Positions 28,959-36,671 of a stretch of DNA of 64,000 nt are shown here, piece after piece. Made by a program: the position numbers and the translations under genes. The stretch's first letter is position 1. Every line of letters starts with the position of its first letter. Source of the DNA: Sphingomonas quercus (lineage in GTDB: Bacteria > Pseudomonadota > Alphaproteobacteria > Sphingomonadales > Sphingomonadaceae); the NCBI RefSeq assembly GCF_018863195.1, contig NZ_JAHKRT010000004.1, forward strand, positions 124,001-188,000, in the 5' to 3' direction. The notes below the pieces were generated by a model. The model was given only the letters and a program-made list of their open reading frames with translations. It did not search any database and was not told where the DNA came from.

Positions 28959-28973
28959 TTAAAGTCAATTTAA
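28959..28973. promoter_or_regulatory. Candidate CtrA binding site (TTAA-N7-TTAA)
   Basis: The sequence TTAAAGTCAATTTAA is an exact TTAA-N7-TTAA match, the full CtrA consensus, in GC-rich DNA where such a site is rare. It lies about 80 bases before the chosen M23 peptidase start and 125 bases before the helicase start, so either gene could be controlled. CtrA itself is not in the window, but its inhibitor SciP is. Confidence 0.45.
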
Positions 28974-29097
28974 GCCGGTCGTGGCGAGTACAGAACTGCG
29001 CCGAACCGTGCTTGCCAAGCGATTGATTCCTCGCGAGTCGCCCGGTCGGCGACAGTTTTGCACGTCGGCGCGCTTGCGCCTGCGCGCGTGAGACCCG

Positions 29098-31614
29098 ATG
29101 TTGACGGCCATGGAGAGCTTCGCGCGTTCATCCGTGAAGGCGGTGCTCGGGCCGACCAACACCGGCAAGACGCATCTCGCGATCGAGCGCCTGTGCGGCC
29201 ATGCGTCGGGCATGATCGGCTTTCCGCTGCGCCTGCTGGCGCGCGAGGTCTATGAGCGCGTCGTCGCGATCAAGGGGCCCAGCGAAGTCGCCCTCATCAC
29301 CGGCGAGGAGAAGATCCTGCCGGAAAAGGCGCGCTGGTTCCTGTGCACCGCCGAGTCGATGCCGCTGGATCGCGACCTTTCCTTCGTCGCGCTGGACGAG
29401 GCGCAGCTGGGCAGCGATCCCGAGCGCGGCCATGTCTTCACCGACCGGCTGCTGCGCGCGCGCGGCCGCGACGAGACGATGATCCTCGGCTCGGACGCGC
29501 TGCGCCCGATGCTGGCCAGGCTCGTTCCCGGCATCGAGATCGTGTCACGGCCGCGCTTCTCGACCTTGAGCTATGCCGGGCCGAAGAAACTGTCGCGGCT
29601 GCCCAAGCGCTCGGTCGTCGTCGCCTTCTCGGCCGAGGAGGTCTACGCCGTGGCCGAGATGCTGCGGCGGCTGCGCGGCGGCTCTGCGGTGGTGATGGGC
29701 GCGCTCAGCCCGCGTACCCGCAATGCGCAGGTCGCCATGTATCAGGCCGGCGAGGTCGACTATCTGGTCGCCACCGACGCGATCGGCATGGGCCTCAACA
29801 TGGACGTGGCGCATGTCGCCTTCGCATCCCTGCGCAAGTTCGACGGCAGGCGCCAGCGCCGGCTGACCGTCGCCGAAATGGCGCAGATCGCCGGCCGCGC
29901 CGGCCGCCACCAGCGCGACGGTACCTTCGGCACGCTCGGCCTGGAGGGCGGCGGCGGGCCGGTGCTGGAGCCGGAGGAGGTGGCGGCCATCGAAGGGCAT
30001 CATTTCCCACCGCTCGATCATCTCTACTGGCGCGACGGGCTGCCGGACACGCGCTCGATCGACAGCCTCATCGCCGCGCTGGAGCGTCGGCCCGAGCAGC
30101 AGGTGCTGCGCGCCGCGCCCGAGGCGATCGACCTCGCCGTGCTCAAGCGGCTGGCCGGCGAGCCGTGGGTGACGGAGCGCACGCGCGGCCGGGTATTGGT
30201 CGAGCGGCTCTGGTCGGCGTGCGGCCTGCCCGATTTCCGCAAGACCGGCGCCGAGACTCACTCGCGGCTTGTCGGCCGGCTCTACGGCCATCTTTCGACA
30301 GGCTCGGGCCACGTCCCGGACCGCTGGTTCGCCGAGGAGATCGCCCGCCTCGACTCGGTGCAGGGCGACGTCGAGACGCTGGCCGATCGTATCGCGGCGG
30401 CGCGTACCTGGTCCTATATCGCCCACCGCGCCGACTGGCTGGCCGATCCGGCCCATTGGGCGGAGCGGACCCGCGCGCTCGAGGAGAAGCTTTCCGACGC
30501 GCTGCACGACCGGCTGACCCAGCGCTTCGTCGACCGGCGCACCACCGTGCTGATGCGCGACCTCGCCGCACGCGGACCGGAGGCGCTGCCGGTGGCGGTG
30601 GCCGGGGATGGCGAGGTGTCGGTTGGCGGCGAGGCGATCGGCCGGCTGTCCGGCTTCCGCTTCGTCGCCGACGATCGCGCCCGTCATGCCGATCTCAAGC
30701 GGCTGATGGCCGCTGCCGAGCGGCGCCTCGCGCCCGAGCGCGCGCGGCGTGCCGAGGCGCTGGCCGCCGATCCGGACGAGGCCTTCGCGCTCGTCACCGA
30801 TGCGGGGCGACCGGTGGCGATCTTCTGGCGCGGCGAGGTGGTGGCGCGGCTGGCCAAGGGGCGCACCCTGCTGGCGCCGGCGGTCACGCTGCACCGCAGC
30901 CTCGATGCGCTGACCCTGGCCGATCGCGAGACGGTGTCGGCGCGGCTCCGGCGCTGGCTCGACGAGGGCATGGCGCGCCATCTCCGCCCGCTGCCGCGCA
31001 TCGCCGCCGCCGCGCAGGATGCGGCGACGCCGGCGACACTGCGCGCGTTGCTGGCGCCTCTGGTGGACGCCGGCGGGATCATCGACCGGGAGCTGCTGGC
31101 CACCGCCCTTGCCGCACTCGACCGGGAGCAGCGTCGCGCCGCCACCAGGCTCGGGATCAAGATCGGCGCGCTCGACGTCTTCGCCGAACCGCTGCTCAAG
31201 CCGGAGGCGATGCGCTGGCGCATGGCGCTGATCGCGGCGCGCGCCGGCAGCGATGCGGTGCCGCTGCCGCCGCCCGGCGCGGTCGTGCTGGAGGCGGGTC
31301 CGTTCGCGGGGGCGGGCTATCGCGCGCTCGGCACGCAGATGTTGCGCGTCGATCTCGTCGAGCGGCTGGCCCGGCAGGCCCATGACGCACGCGAAGGACG
31401 CCGGCCGTTCGTGCCCGATCCGGCGCTGGCCACCTCGCTCGGGCTGAAGTCCGGCTCCGTGGAACGGCTGATGCGCGCGCTCGGCTTCCACAGTGTCGCC
31501 GGCATGGGCGGCTGGACGTGGCGCGGCCGCCGCGAAAGCCGCGATCGACCAATGCCCAAGCCGCGCCATGCCGCCTTCGGGGCGCTCGGTGCGTTGTTCC
31601 TGGCTGATGGCTGA
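29098..31614 (+). CDS. Suv3-like DExH RNA helicase
   Basis: 838 residues. Motif I is GPTNTGKTH, motif II DEAQ, motif VI QIAGRAGRHQRDG, with ATDAIGMGLNMD as motif V, which matches the SUV3 branch of RNA helicases (mitochondrial degradosome helicase) widespread in alphaproteobacteria. The C-terminal ~450 residues are less conserved, with an RNA-binding-like tail (SRDRPMPKPRHAAF). The ATG at 29098 is used; ATG 29110 is the next. It overlaps the S4 protein gene by 8 bases and leads a run with a ferredoxin. Confidence 0.85.
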   Translation: MLTAMESFARSSVKAVLGPTNTGKTHLAIERLCGHASGMIGFPLRLLAREVYERVVAIKGPSEVALITGEEKILPEKARWFLCTAESMPLDRDLSFVALDEAQLGSDPERGHVFTDRLLRARGRDETMILGSDALRPMLARLVPGIEIVSRPRFSTLSYAGPKKLSRLPKRSVVVAFSAEEVYAVAEMLRRLRGGSAVVMGALSPRTRNAQVAMYQAGEVDYLVATDAIGMGLNMDVAHVAFASLRKFDGRRQRRLTVAEMAQIAGRAGRHQRDGTFGTLGLEGGGGPVLEPEEVAAIEGHHFPPLDHLYWRDGLPDTRSIDSLIAALERRPEQQVLRAAPEAIDLAVLKRLAGEPWVTERTRGRVLVERLWSACGLPDFRKTGAETHSRLVGRLYGHLSTGSGHVPDRWFAEEIARLDSVQGDVETLADRIAAARTWSYIAHRADWLADPAHWAERTRALEEKLSDALHDRLTQRFVDRRTTVLMRDLAARGPEALPVAVAGDGEVSVGGEAIGRLSGFRFVADDRARHADLKRLMAAAERRLAPERARRAEALAADPDEAFALVTDAGRPVAIFWRGEVVARLAKGRTLLAPAVTLHRSLDALTLADRETVSARLRRWLDEGMARHLRPLPRIAAAAQDAATPATLRALLAPLVDAGGIIDRELLATALAALDREQRRAATRLGIKIGALDVFAEPLLKPEAMRWRMALIAARAGSDAVPLPPPGAVVLEAGPFAGAGYRALGTQMLRVDLVERLARQAHDAREGRRPFVPDPALATSLGLKSGSVERLMRALGFHSVAGMGGWTWRGRRESRDRPMPKPRHAAFGALGALFLADG

Positions 31615-31951
31615 AGGCATCCGGCTCGATCTGTTCCTGTGGTTCGCGCGACTGGCGAAAACCCGGGGCGTCGCCCAGGCGATCATCGCCGAGGGTCATC
31701 TCCGCCTCGACGGCCGCGCGACCGATCGTGCCCATGCCACGGTGCGCGTGGGCAGCGTGCTCGCCTTGCCGCTTCACGGGCGGGTGCGGGTGTTCCGGGT
31801 GCTGGCCCTGCCGGCGCGGCGGGGTCCGGCCAGCGAGGCGCAGGCGCTTTATGCCGATCTCTCTCCACCGCGAGCGGTTGACGAGTCCGCGCCCGGGGGC
31901 ATAGGGCAGCCGGCGAACAGCTCACCAGATCACGAAGGCCCCGCGCCATGA
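31607..31951 (+). CDS. S4-domain RNA-binding protein (Hsp15-like)
   Basis: 114 residues. The S4 domain fills the first ~60 residues: [20 protein letters not shown], followed by [21 protein letters not shown]. The rest is Pro/Ala-rich. Hsp15-type S4 proteins bind stalled 50S subunits with nascent chains; that role here is inferred from family. Overlaps the helicase end and the fdxA ATG. Confidence 0.85.
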   Translation: MAEGIRLDLFLWFARLAKTRGVAQAIIAEGHLRLDGRATDRAHATVRVGSVLALPLHGRVRVFRVLALPARRGPASEAQALYADLSPPRAVDESAPGGIGQPANSSPDHEGPAP

Positions 31952-32286
31952 CTTATGTCGTCACCGACGCCTGCATCCGCTGCAAATATATGGATTGCGT
32001 GGAAGTGTGCCCGGTGGACTGCTTCTACGAAGGCGACAACATGCTCGTCATCAACCCGTCGGAGTGCATCGACTGCGGCGTGTGCGAGCCGGAATGCCCG
32101 GCCGAGGCGATCCTGCCGGACACGGAGGGGGGCCTCGAAAAGTGGATGGAGCTGAACACCACTTTCTCGGCGCAATGGCCGAACATCACCCGCAAGCGCG
32201 AAGCGCCTGCTGACGCCGACGAGTGGAAGGGCGTCTCCGGCAAATATGAAGCGCATTTCTCGCCGGAGCCCGGCCAGGGCGACTGA
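31948..32286 (+). CDS. fdxA: 7Fe-8S ferredoxin family protein FdxA
   Basis: 112 residues, cytosolic electron carrier. The N-terminal cluster motif [18 protein letters not shown] and the second motif [12 protein letters not shown] fit one 3Fe-4S and one 4Fe-4S centre. The C-terminal ~50 residues ([11 protein letters not shown] end) are typical of the alphaproteobacterial FdxA form. It overlaps the S4 gene by four bases (ATGA). carD follows after 229 bases. Confidence 0.92.
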   Translation: MTYVVTDACIRCKYMDCVEVCPVDCFYEGDNMLVINPSECIDCGVCEPECPAEAILPDTEGGLEKWMELNTTFSAQWPNITRKREAPADADEWKGVSGKYEAHFSPEPGQGD

Positions 32287-32515
32287 AACCGGTTTGCCGC
32301 GCGCCGATGGGCGCAAATGGCCGCTAAGCTCCTACCGCGTCGCTGGATTTAGCGCGATTCTTGTGCTATAAGCCCGCGCAAAGACGGATGCGTGACGCAT
32401 TCGCCAAGAAGGACCTAGTGGGCCGTGCCGTTGCTAATGGCCATCGGATCGTCTTTCCCCGACGTCCGACGGACCTGATGGATGGGGCATCGCCGTTTCT
32501 CATGAAAGGTACATC
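32287..32515 (+). promoter_or_regulatory. Intergenic region before carD with a weak promoter-like pair
   Basis: 229 bases without a gene. A TATAAG at 32367-32372 is preceded by TGGATT at 32344-32349 with 17 bases between, a weak sigma-70-like arrangement. A GAAAGG site lies 10 bases before the carD ATG. No clear hairpin terminator for fdxA was found. Confidence 0.3.
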
Positions 32516-33034
32516 ATGGCTGCAAAGGCGCTGAGCTTCGTTGTCGGCGATTACGTCGTCTATCCCAAGCATGGGGTGGGGCGCGTGATCGAACTGCAGA
32601 GCCAGGAAATCGCCGGTGCCAAGCTCGAGCTCTATGTCCTGCGCTTCGAGAAGGAGCGGATGACGCTCCGCGTGCCGACCAACAAGGCCGAGAGCGTCGG
32701 CATGCGCAAGCTGTCGTCCAACGTGACGATGAACGAGGCTCTTGCCACGCTCAAGGGCAAGCCGAAGATCAAGCGCACCATGTGGTCCCGCCGGGCCCAG
32801 GAATATGAGGCGAAGATCAACTCCGGCGATCTCGTTTCGATCGCCGAGGTGGTGCGCGACCTGTTCCGCGCCGAGGATCAGCCCGAGCAGAGCTATTCCG
32901 AGCGGCAGATCTTCGAAGCCGCCTGCAGCCGGCTGGCCCGCGAACTCGCGGCGATGGAGCAGGTCGACGAGCCGACCGCGCAGGAGAAGATCCTCGATAT
33001 CCTCCGCAAGGCGGCGGCGATCTACAACAAGTGA
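32516..33034 (+). CDS. carD: CarD family transcriptional regulator (CdnL)
   Basis: 172 residues. N-terminal RNA polymerase interaction domain (FVVGDYVVYPKHGVGRVIEL, then KLELYVLRFEKERMTLRVP) and a helical C-terminal domain that binds promoter DNA (RRAQEYEAKINSGDLVSIAEVVRDL). CdnL stabilises open complexes at rRNA and other housekeeping promoters. Placement beside fdxA is usual in alphaproteobacteria. Followed by a strong terminator. Confidence 0.93.
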   Translation: MAAKALSFVVGDYVVYPKHGVGRVIELQSQEIAGAKLELYVLRFEKERMTLRVPTNKAESVGMRKLSSNVTMNEALATLKGKPKIKRTMWSRRAQEYEAKINSGDLVSIAEVVRDLFRAEDQPEQSYSERQIFEAACSRLARELAAMEQVDEPTAQEKILDILRKAAAIYNK

Positions 33035-33063
33035 TCCTTCGGGCGTTCGCGCCCACCGGACGA

Positions 33064-33097
33064 GAAAAAAGGGCGGTCCTGCGGGGCCGCCCTTTTT
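33064..33097 (+). terminator. Rho-independent terminator after carD
   Basis: A 9-bp stem (GGGCGGTCC / GGGCCGCCC with one G-T pair), TGCG loop, and TTTTT on the plus strand. Confidence 0.85.
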
Positions 33098-33163
33098 CGT
33101 GCGGCTTGCACCCTGCTGCGCAATACCGTATTACATCACCAACACAGTGACGGAGGCAAGGAC

Positions 33164-33883
33164 ATGCTGAGGATCACATCCGCCCTGGCCATGGCCGTGC
33201 TCGTCACCGGCTGCAACGGCCGCGACGCGGATGGGGGCACCCAGGCCAGCCGCGATTTCCCGCTCGCCGGCTTCAACGAGATCGCCGCAAGCGGTATCGC
33301 CGATGTCGAGGTCCATACCGGCGCTCCTTTCCATGTGCAGGCAGTGGGCACCGAAGACGCCCTCGACAATCTGCGCCTGAAGGTTTCCGACGGGCAGCTC
33401 GCCATCGGCAACAAATCGGGTTCGATGCTTGGCTGGCTGTTCGGCCGCAGGCAGGGCCGCGTCCATGTCCGCGTGACGATGCCGGAAATCAGCGCCGCGA
33501 ACCTCAGCGGGGCCGGCAACATCGTCATCGACCGCGTCGCCGGCGACCGCTTCGAGGGCGCCATCGCCGGATCGGGACATATCCGCATCAACGCGATCCA
33601 GGCGGGCACGGCCCGCTTCGCGATCGCCGGCGCCGGCGACTATGAGGCGGTCGGCAGCGTGCAGCGGCTCAGCGTGGCGATGAGCGGCGCCGGCAATCTT
33701 CGCGCCCCGGAGCTGACCGCAGGCGATGTCGACCTGTCGATCTCCGGTGTCGGCAACCTCAGGATGCGCGCCACCGGCAAGGTGACGGGCCATGTCAGCG
33801 GCGTCGGCAATGTCGAGATCGCCGGCACCCAGGATTGCAGCATCAAGCGCAGTGGAGTGGGAACCATCAAATGCGGAGCCTGA
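33164..33883 (+). CDS. GIN-domain (DUF2807) lipoprotein
   Basis: 239 residues. Lipoprotein signal ending LVTGC, then a head-GIN domain: repeated short units with GAGN, GSGH, GAGD or GVGN turns about every 20 residues, which should build a beta-solenoid. Function unknown. The 3' end overlaps the next gene by 13 bases, and that gene is a paralogue. Confidence 0.82.
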   Translation: MLRITSALAMAVLVTGCNGRDADGGTQASRDFPLAGFNEIAASGIADVEVHTGAPFHVQAVGTEDALDNLRLKVSDGQLAIGNKSGSMLGWLFGRRQGRVHVRVTMPEISAANLSGAGNIVIDRVAGDRFEGAIAGSGHIRINAIQAGTARFAIAGAGDYEAVGSVQRLSVAMSGAGNLRAPELTAGDVDLSISGVGNLRMRATGKVTGHVSGVGNVEIAGTQDCSIKRSGVGTIKCGA

Positions 33884-34572
33884 TCTTTTTCGCCGTCGCG
33901 GCTGCGGCCGCCGCTACGCCGGCGCTCAGCGCCGAGCGCAGCTTCAACGTCGCCGGCTTCGACCGGGTGCGATCGACCGGGCCGTTCGACGTGCAGGTCC
34001 GCGTCGGCGGCGGCTTCGCGGTGCGCGCCAGCGGCCCGCAGGAGGTGCTCGATCGTCTGGAGATCGTCAACGAGGGTGGCCAGCTGGTCATCCGAACCGA
34101 CCGTCGCGACGGGTCCAACTGGCGCGGCTGGTTCGGCCGGGGCGAGCGGACGTTGGTGACGGTGAGCCTGCCGGCCCTGAACGGCGTGGCGCTCACCGGC
34201 TCGGGCAATGTCAGCGTCGATCACAGCCGCGGCCGGGTCTTTGCCGCCAGCCTCGCCGGCTCCGGTGATCTGACGCTGGGCAGCCTGCAGGCCGAAAACG
34301 CCTCGCTGGAGCTGACCGGCTCGGGCAACCTCACCGTCGCCGGCAATGTCGGCGCCGCCAAGGCCAGCGCGCGCGGCTCGGGTGACATCCGCGCCGGTGC
34401 GTTGCGCGCCGATACGGCGGCGGTGGCGCTGGTCGGATCGGGCAATATCGAGCTCGCCGCCCAGCGCAGCGCCGCCGTCACCCTCAATGGATCGGGCGAC
34501 GTCACCATCTCGGGACCGGCGCGCTGCAACATCGCCAAGCACGGTTCCGGCGCGGTGCGCTGCCGGGGCTGA
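33871..34572 (+). CDS. GIN-domain (DUF2807) secreted protein, paralogue of the preceding gene
   Basis: 233 residues. Signal peptide (RSLIFFAVAAAAAATPALSA), no lipobox cysteine, then at least seven GSGN/GSGD turns separated by about 20 residues (beta-solenoid). The central WRGWFGRGERTLVTVSLPAL matches the LGWLFGRR-GRVHVRVTMPE of the upstream paralogue, so the pair comes from a tandem duplication. The ATG at 33871 lies inside the end of the upstream gene. Confidence 0.82.
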   Translation: MRSLIFFAVAAAAAATPALSAERSFNVAGFDRVRSTGPFDVQVRVGGGFAVRASGPQEVLDRLEIVNEGGQLVIRTDRRDGSNWRGWFGRGERTLVTVSLPALNGVALTGSGNVSVDHSRGRVFAASLAGSGDLTLGSLQAENASLELTGSGNLTVAGNVGAAKASARGSGDIRAGALRADTAAVALVGSGNIELAAQRSAAVTLNGSGDVTISGPARCNIAKHGSGAVRCRG

Positions 34573-34628
34573 TCCGCGCCGACTGCCACCGCCATTGCGC
34601 CGACGCGGGCGCGTCCTATGATCCGGTC

Positions 34629-35267
34629 ATGCTATTCGGATCGCGCTTCGTCCTGTCGACGTGCCTCGCGGCTTGCCTGTCGGGCATGGCCGGCGGGGCG
34701 ATGGCGCGACCGCGCGCGCTGCCCAGCCAGCCAAGTGCATGGCGGACGCTGGCCACGGCCGCCGACCGCGAGCGGCTGCGTGGCTGGCGCGATGCCTGGG
34801 GCAAGGCGCTGGCCGCGGCCCGCGCCTCCGGTCATGGCGCGGAGCTGGCCGCCGGCGGCGCGCTGTTCAATCCCGACGCCGCCCTGCCCGGCCCCGAGCC
34901 GCAGCCCGGCACCTATCGCTGCCGGGTGACGAAGCTCGGCGCGCAATCGCCCGGCCTGCTCGATTACGCAGCCTATCCGCCGTTCACCTGCACCATCGCG
35001 CGCGAGGGGGACGTGCTGAGCTTCGCCAAGAATGACGGGGTGCAGCGGCCCGCCGGCTTGCTGCTTCCCGGCGACGGGCAACGCATGATCTTCCTCGGCA
35101 CGATGATGCTGTCCGACGAGCGCCAGGCGCGGGATTACGGCACCGATCCCGAGCGTGACATGATCGGCGCGTTCGAGCGACTGGGTCCGGCTCGCTGGCG
35201 GCTGGTACTGCCCTATCCGCGCTGGGAATCGCTGCTCGACGTCATCGAGCTCGTCCCCGCCGGCTGA
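34629..35267 (+). CDS. DUF4893 domain secreted protein
   Basis: 212 residues with a signal peptide (FVLSTCLAACLSGMAGGAMA). The mature part starts WRTLATAADRERLRGWRDAW, the typical DUF4893 opening, followed by GTYRCRVTKLGAQ and CTIAREGDVLSFAKNDG. The domain is largely confined to sphingomonads and has no known activity. It follows the GIN gene after 56 bases. Confidence 0.75.
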   Translation: MLFGSRFVLSTCLAACLSGMAGGAMARPRALPSQPSAWRTLATAADRERLRGWRDAWGKALAAARASGHGAELAAGGALFNPDAALPGPEPQPGTYRCRVTKLGAQSPGLLDYAAYPPFTCTIAREGDVLSFAKNDGVQRPAGLLLPGDGQRMIFLGTMMLSDERQARDYGTDPERDMIGAFERLGPARWRLVLPYPRWESLLDVIELVPAG

Positions 35268-35291
35268 CCGGCGGCGGGCGAAGGCCCCGTC

Positions 35292-36539
35292 TCAGCTCAG
35301 CCGGTCGACCAGATGCAGCGCGAGGCCGACCAGTCCGCCGACCAGCGTGCCGTTGATGCGGATATATTGCAGATCGCGGCCAACCGCCGCTTCAAGCCGG
35401 CTCGTCACCGTGCGCGCGTCCCAGCTGCGCACCGTATCCGACACCAGCCGCACGATGCCCCCGCCATAGGCCGAAACGGCACCGACCGTGGCGCGCCGCG
35501 CGAACTGGTTGATGCCGGCCTTGAGCCGCGCATCCTGCTCCAGCGTAGCGCCGAGCTGCCGCAGCGCCTCGCCGAACCGACCGGCCAGCGCCGCCTCCGG
35601 ATCGCGGGTGGCGCGGATCAGGCCGGCGCGGGCCTGTTCCCACAGGCGCGACAGCCAGCCCGTCACCGCCGGATTGGCGAGCATGTCGGCCTTGAAAGCC
35701 ATCACTTTCGCGCGCGTCTCCGGATCATTCTGGAGATCGTCCGCGAGGCTGACCAGCGCCTGCTCGATGCGCTGCCGCAGCGGATGACGCGGATCGTCGG
35801 CCATCTCGCCGAGCAGACGATAAAGCGCGGTGAGGATGCGGTTGGACAGCGTTTCGTCCAGCCCCGTCCAGCGCAGGATCGAACCCGAGCGCTCATGCAC
35901 CATCTCGCGGATCATCGGCTCGTTGGCGACCAGCGTCTGTCCGGTCCACTGAATCGCGGCGTCGAGCAGGGGCACATGGCGCTGCTCGGTGATGGCGGCG
36001 CCGAGCATCTGGCCGATCAGCGGCGCGGCATCGAGCTTTTCCAGCCGGCTGGCGACGGCGGTGCGGACCATGCCGCCCAACCGCTCCTGATCGAGAGATT
36101 CGAGGAGGTGGGCGACCATGCGCGAGGCGCCGCGACGCAGCCGCCCCTCGCCCGCCGGATTGGCCAGGAAGCGCCCGGCCGCCCCGGCCACGTCAAGGCC
36201 GCGCATGCGCCGTGCCACCACCCTCGGCACCAAGAAATTGTCGCGCAGGAATGAGGCGAGCGTATCGCCGATGCGATCCTTGTTGCGCGGGATGATCGCG
36301 GTGTGGGGGATCGGCAGGCCCAGCGGGTGGCGAAACAGCGCGGTCACCGCGAACCAGTCCGCGAGCCCGCCGACCATGGCCGCCTCGGCAAAGGCGCGGA
36401 CATAGCCCCAGGCGAGGTGGCGCGGCTCCAGCGTGCGCGCGGCGGCGTAGAGCGCCGCCATCGCCACCAGCATCAGCGTCGCGAGGAGGCGCATGCGCTG
36501 GGCGCCGTTCTGCCGGACCGCCGGGGCGGGGCTCAGCAT
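35292..36539 (-). CDS. DUF445 family membrane protein
   Basis: 415 residues. N-terminal helix (RLLATLMLVAMAALYAA), then the family core GGLADWFAVTALFRHPLGLPIPHTAIIPRNKDRIG, a long helical middle, and a C-terminal helix with YIRINGTLVGGLVGLALHLVDRL. The family resembles an envelope protein, but its role is unknown. It lies 132 bases after the RND permease on the same strand. Confidence 0.85.
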   Translation of the reverse strand: MLSPAPAVRQNGAQRMRLLATLMLVAMAALYAAARTLEPRHLAWGYVRAFAEAAMVGGLADWFAVTALFRHPLGLPIPHTAIIPRNKDRIGDTLASFLRDNFLVPRVVARRMRGLDVAGAAGRFLANPAGEGRLRRGASRMVAHLLESLDQERLGGMVRTAVASRLEKLDAAPLIGQMLGAAITEQRHVPLLDAAIQWTGQTLVANEPMIREMVHERSGSILRWTGLDETLSNRILTALYRLLGEMADDPRHPLRQRIEQALVSLADDLQNDPETRAKVMAFKADMLANPAVTGWLSRLWEQARAGLIRATRDPEAALAGRFGEALRQLGATLEQDARLKAGINQFARRATVGAVSAYGGGIVRLVSDTVRSWDARTVTSRLEAAVGRDLQYIRINGTLVGGLVGLALHLVDRLS

Positions 36540-36627
36540 CGCGCCTGTCCTTCGATCATCCGCGGCATTGCGGGCATGATGGCAGGCGCGGCGGCTTCGC
36601 GCCAGTTCTGCGGAAAGACGAAGCAGG

Positions 36628-36665
36628 CGGCCGGTTCATGCCTCGACAAAGGCATGAACCGGCCG
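36628..36665. repeat. Perfect 15-bp hairpin between the RND permease and DUF445 genes
   Basis: CGGCCGGTTCATGCC (36628-36642) and its exact inverse GGCATGAACCGGCCG (36651-36665) are separated by 8 bases. It follows the RND permease stop on the minus strand, but there is no T-tract, so it may act as an mRNA 3'-end stabiliser or a weak terminator. Confidence 0.6.
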
Positions 36666-36671
36666 AAAGGT

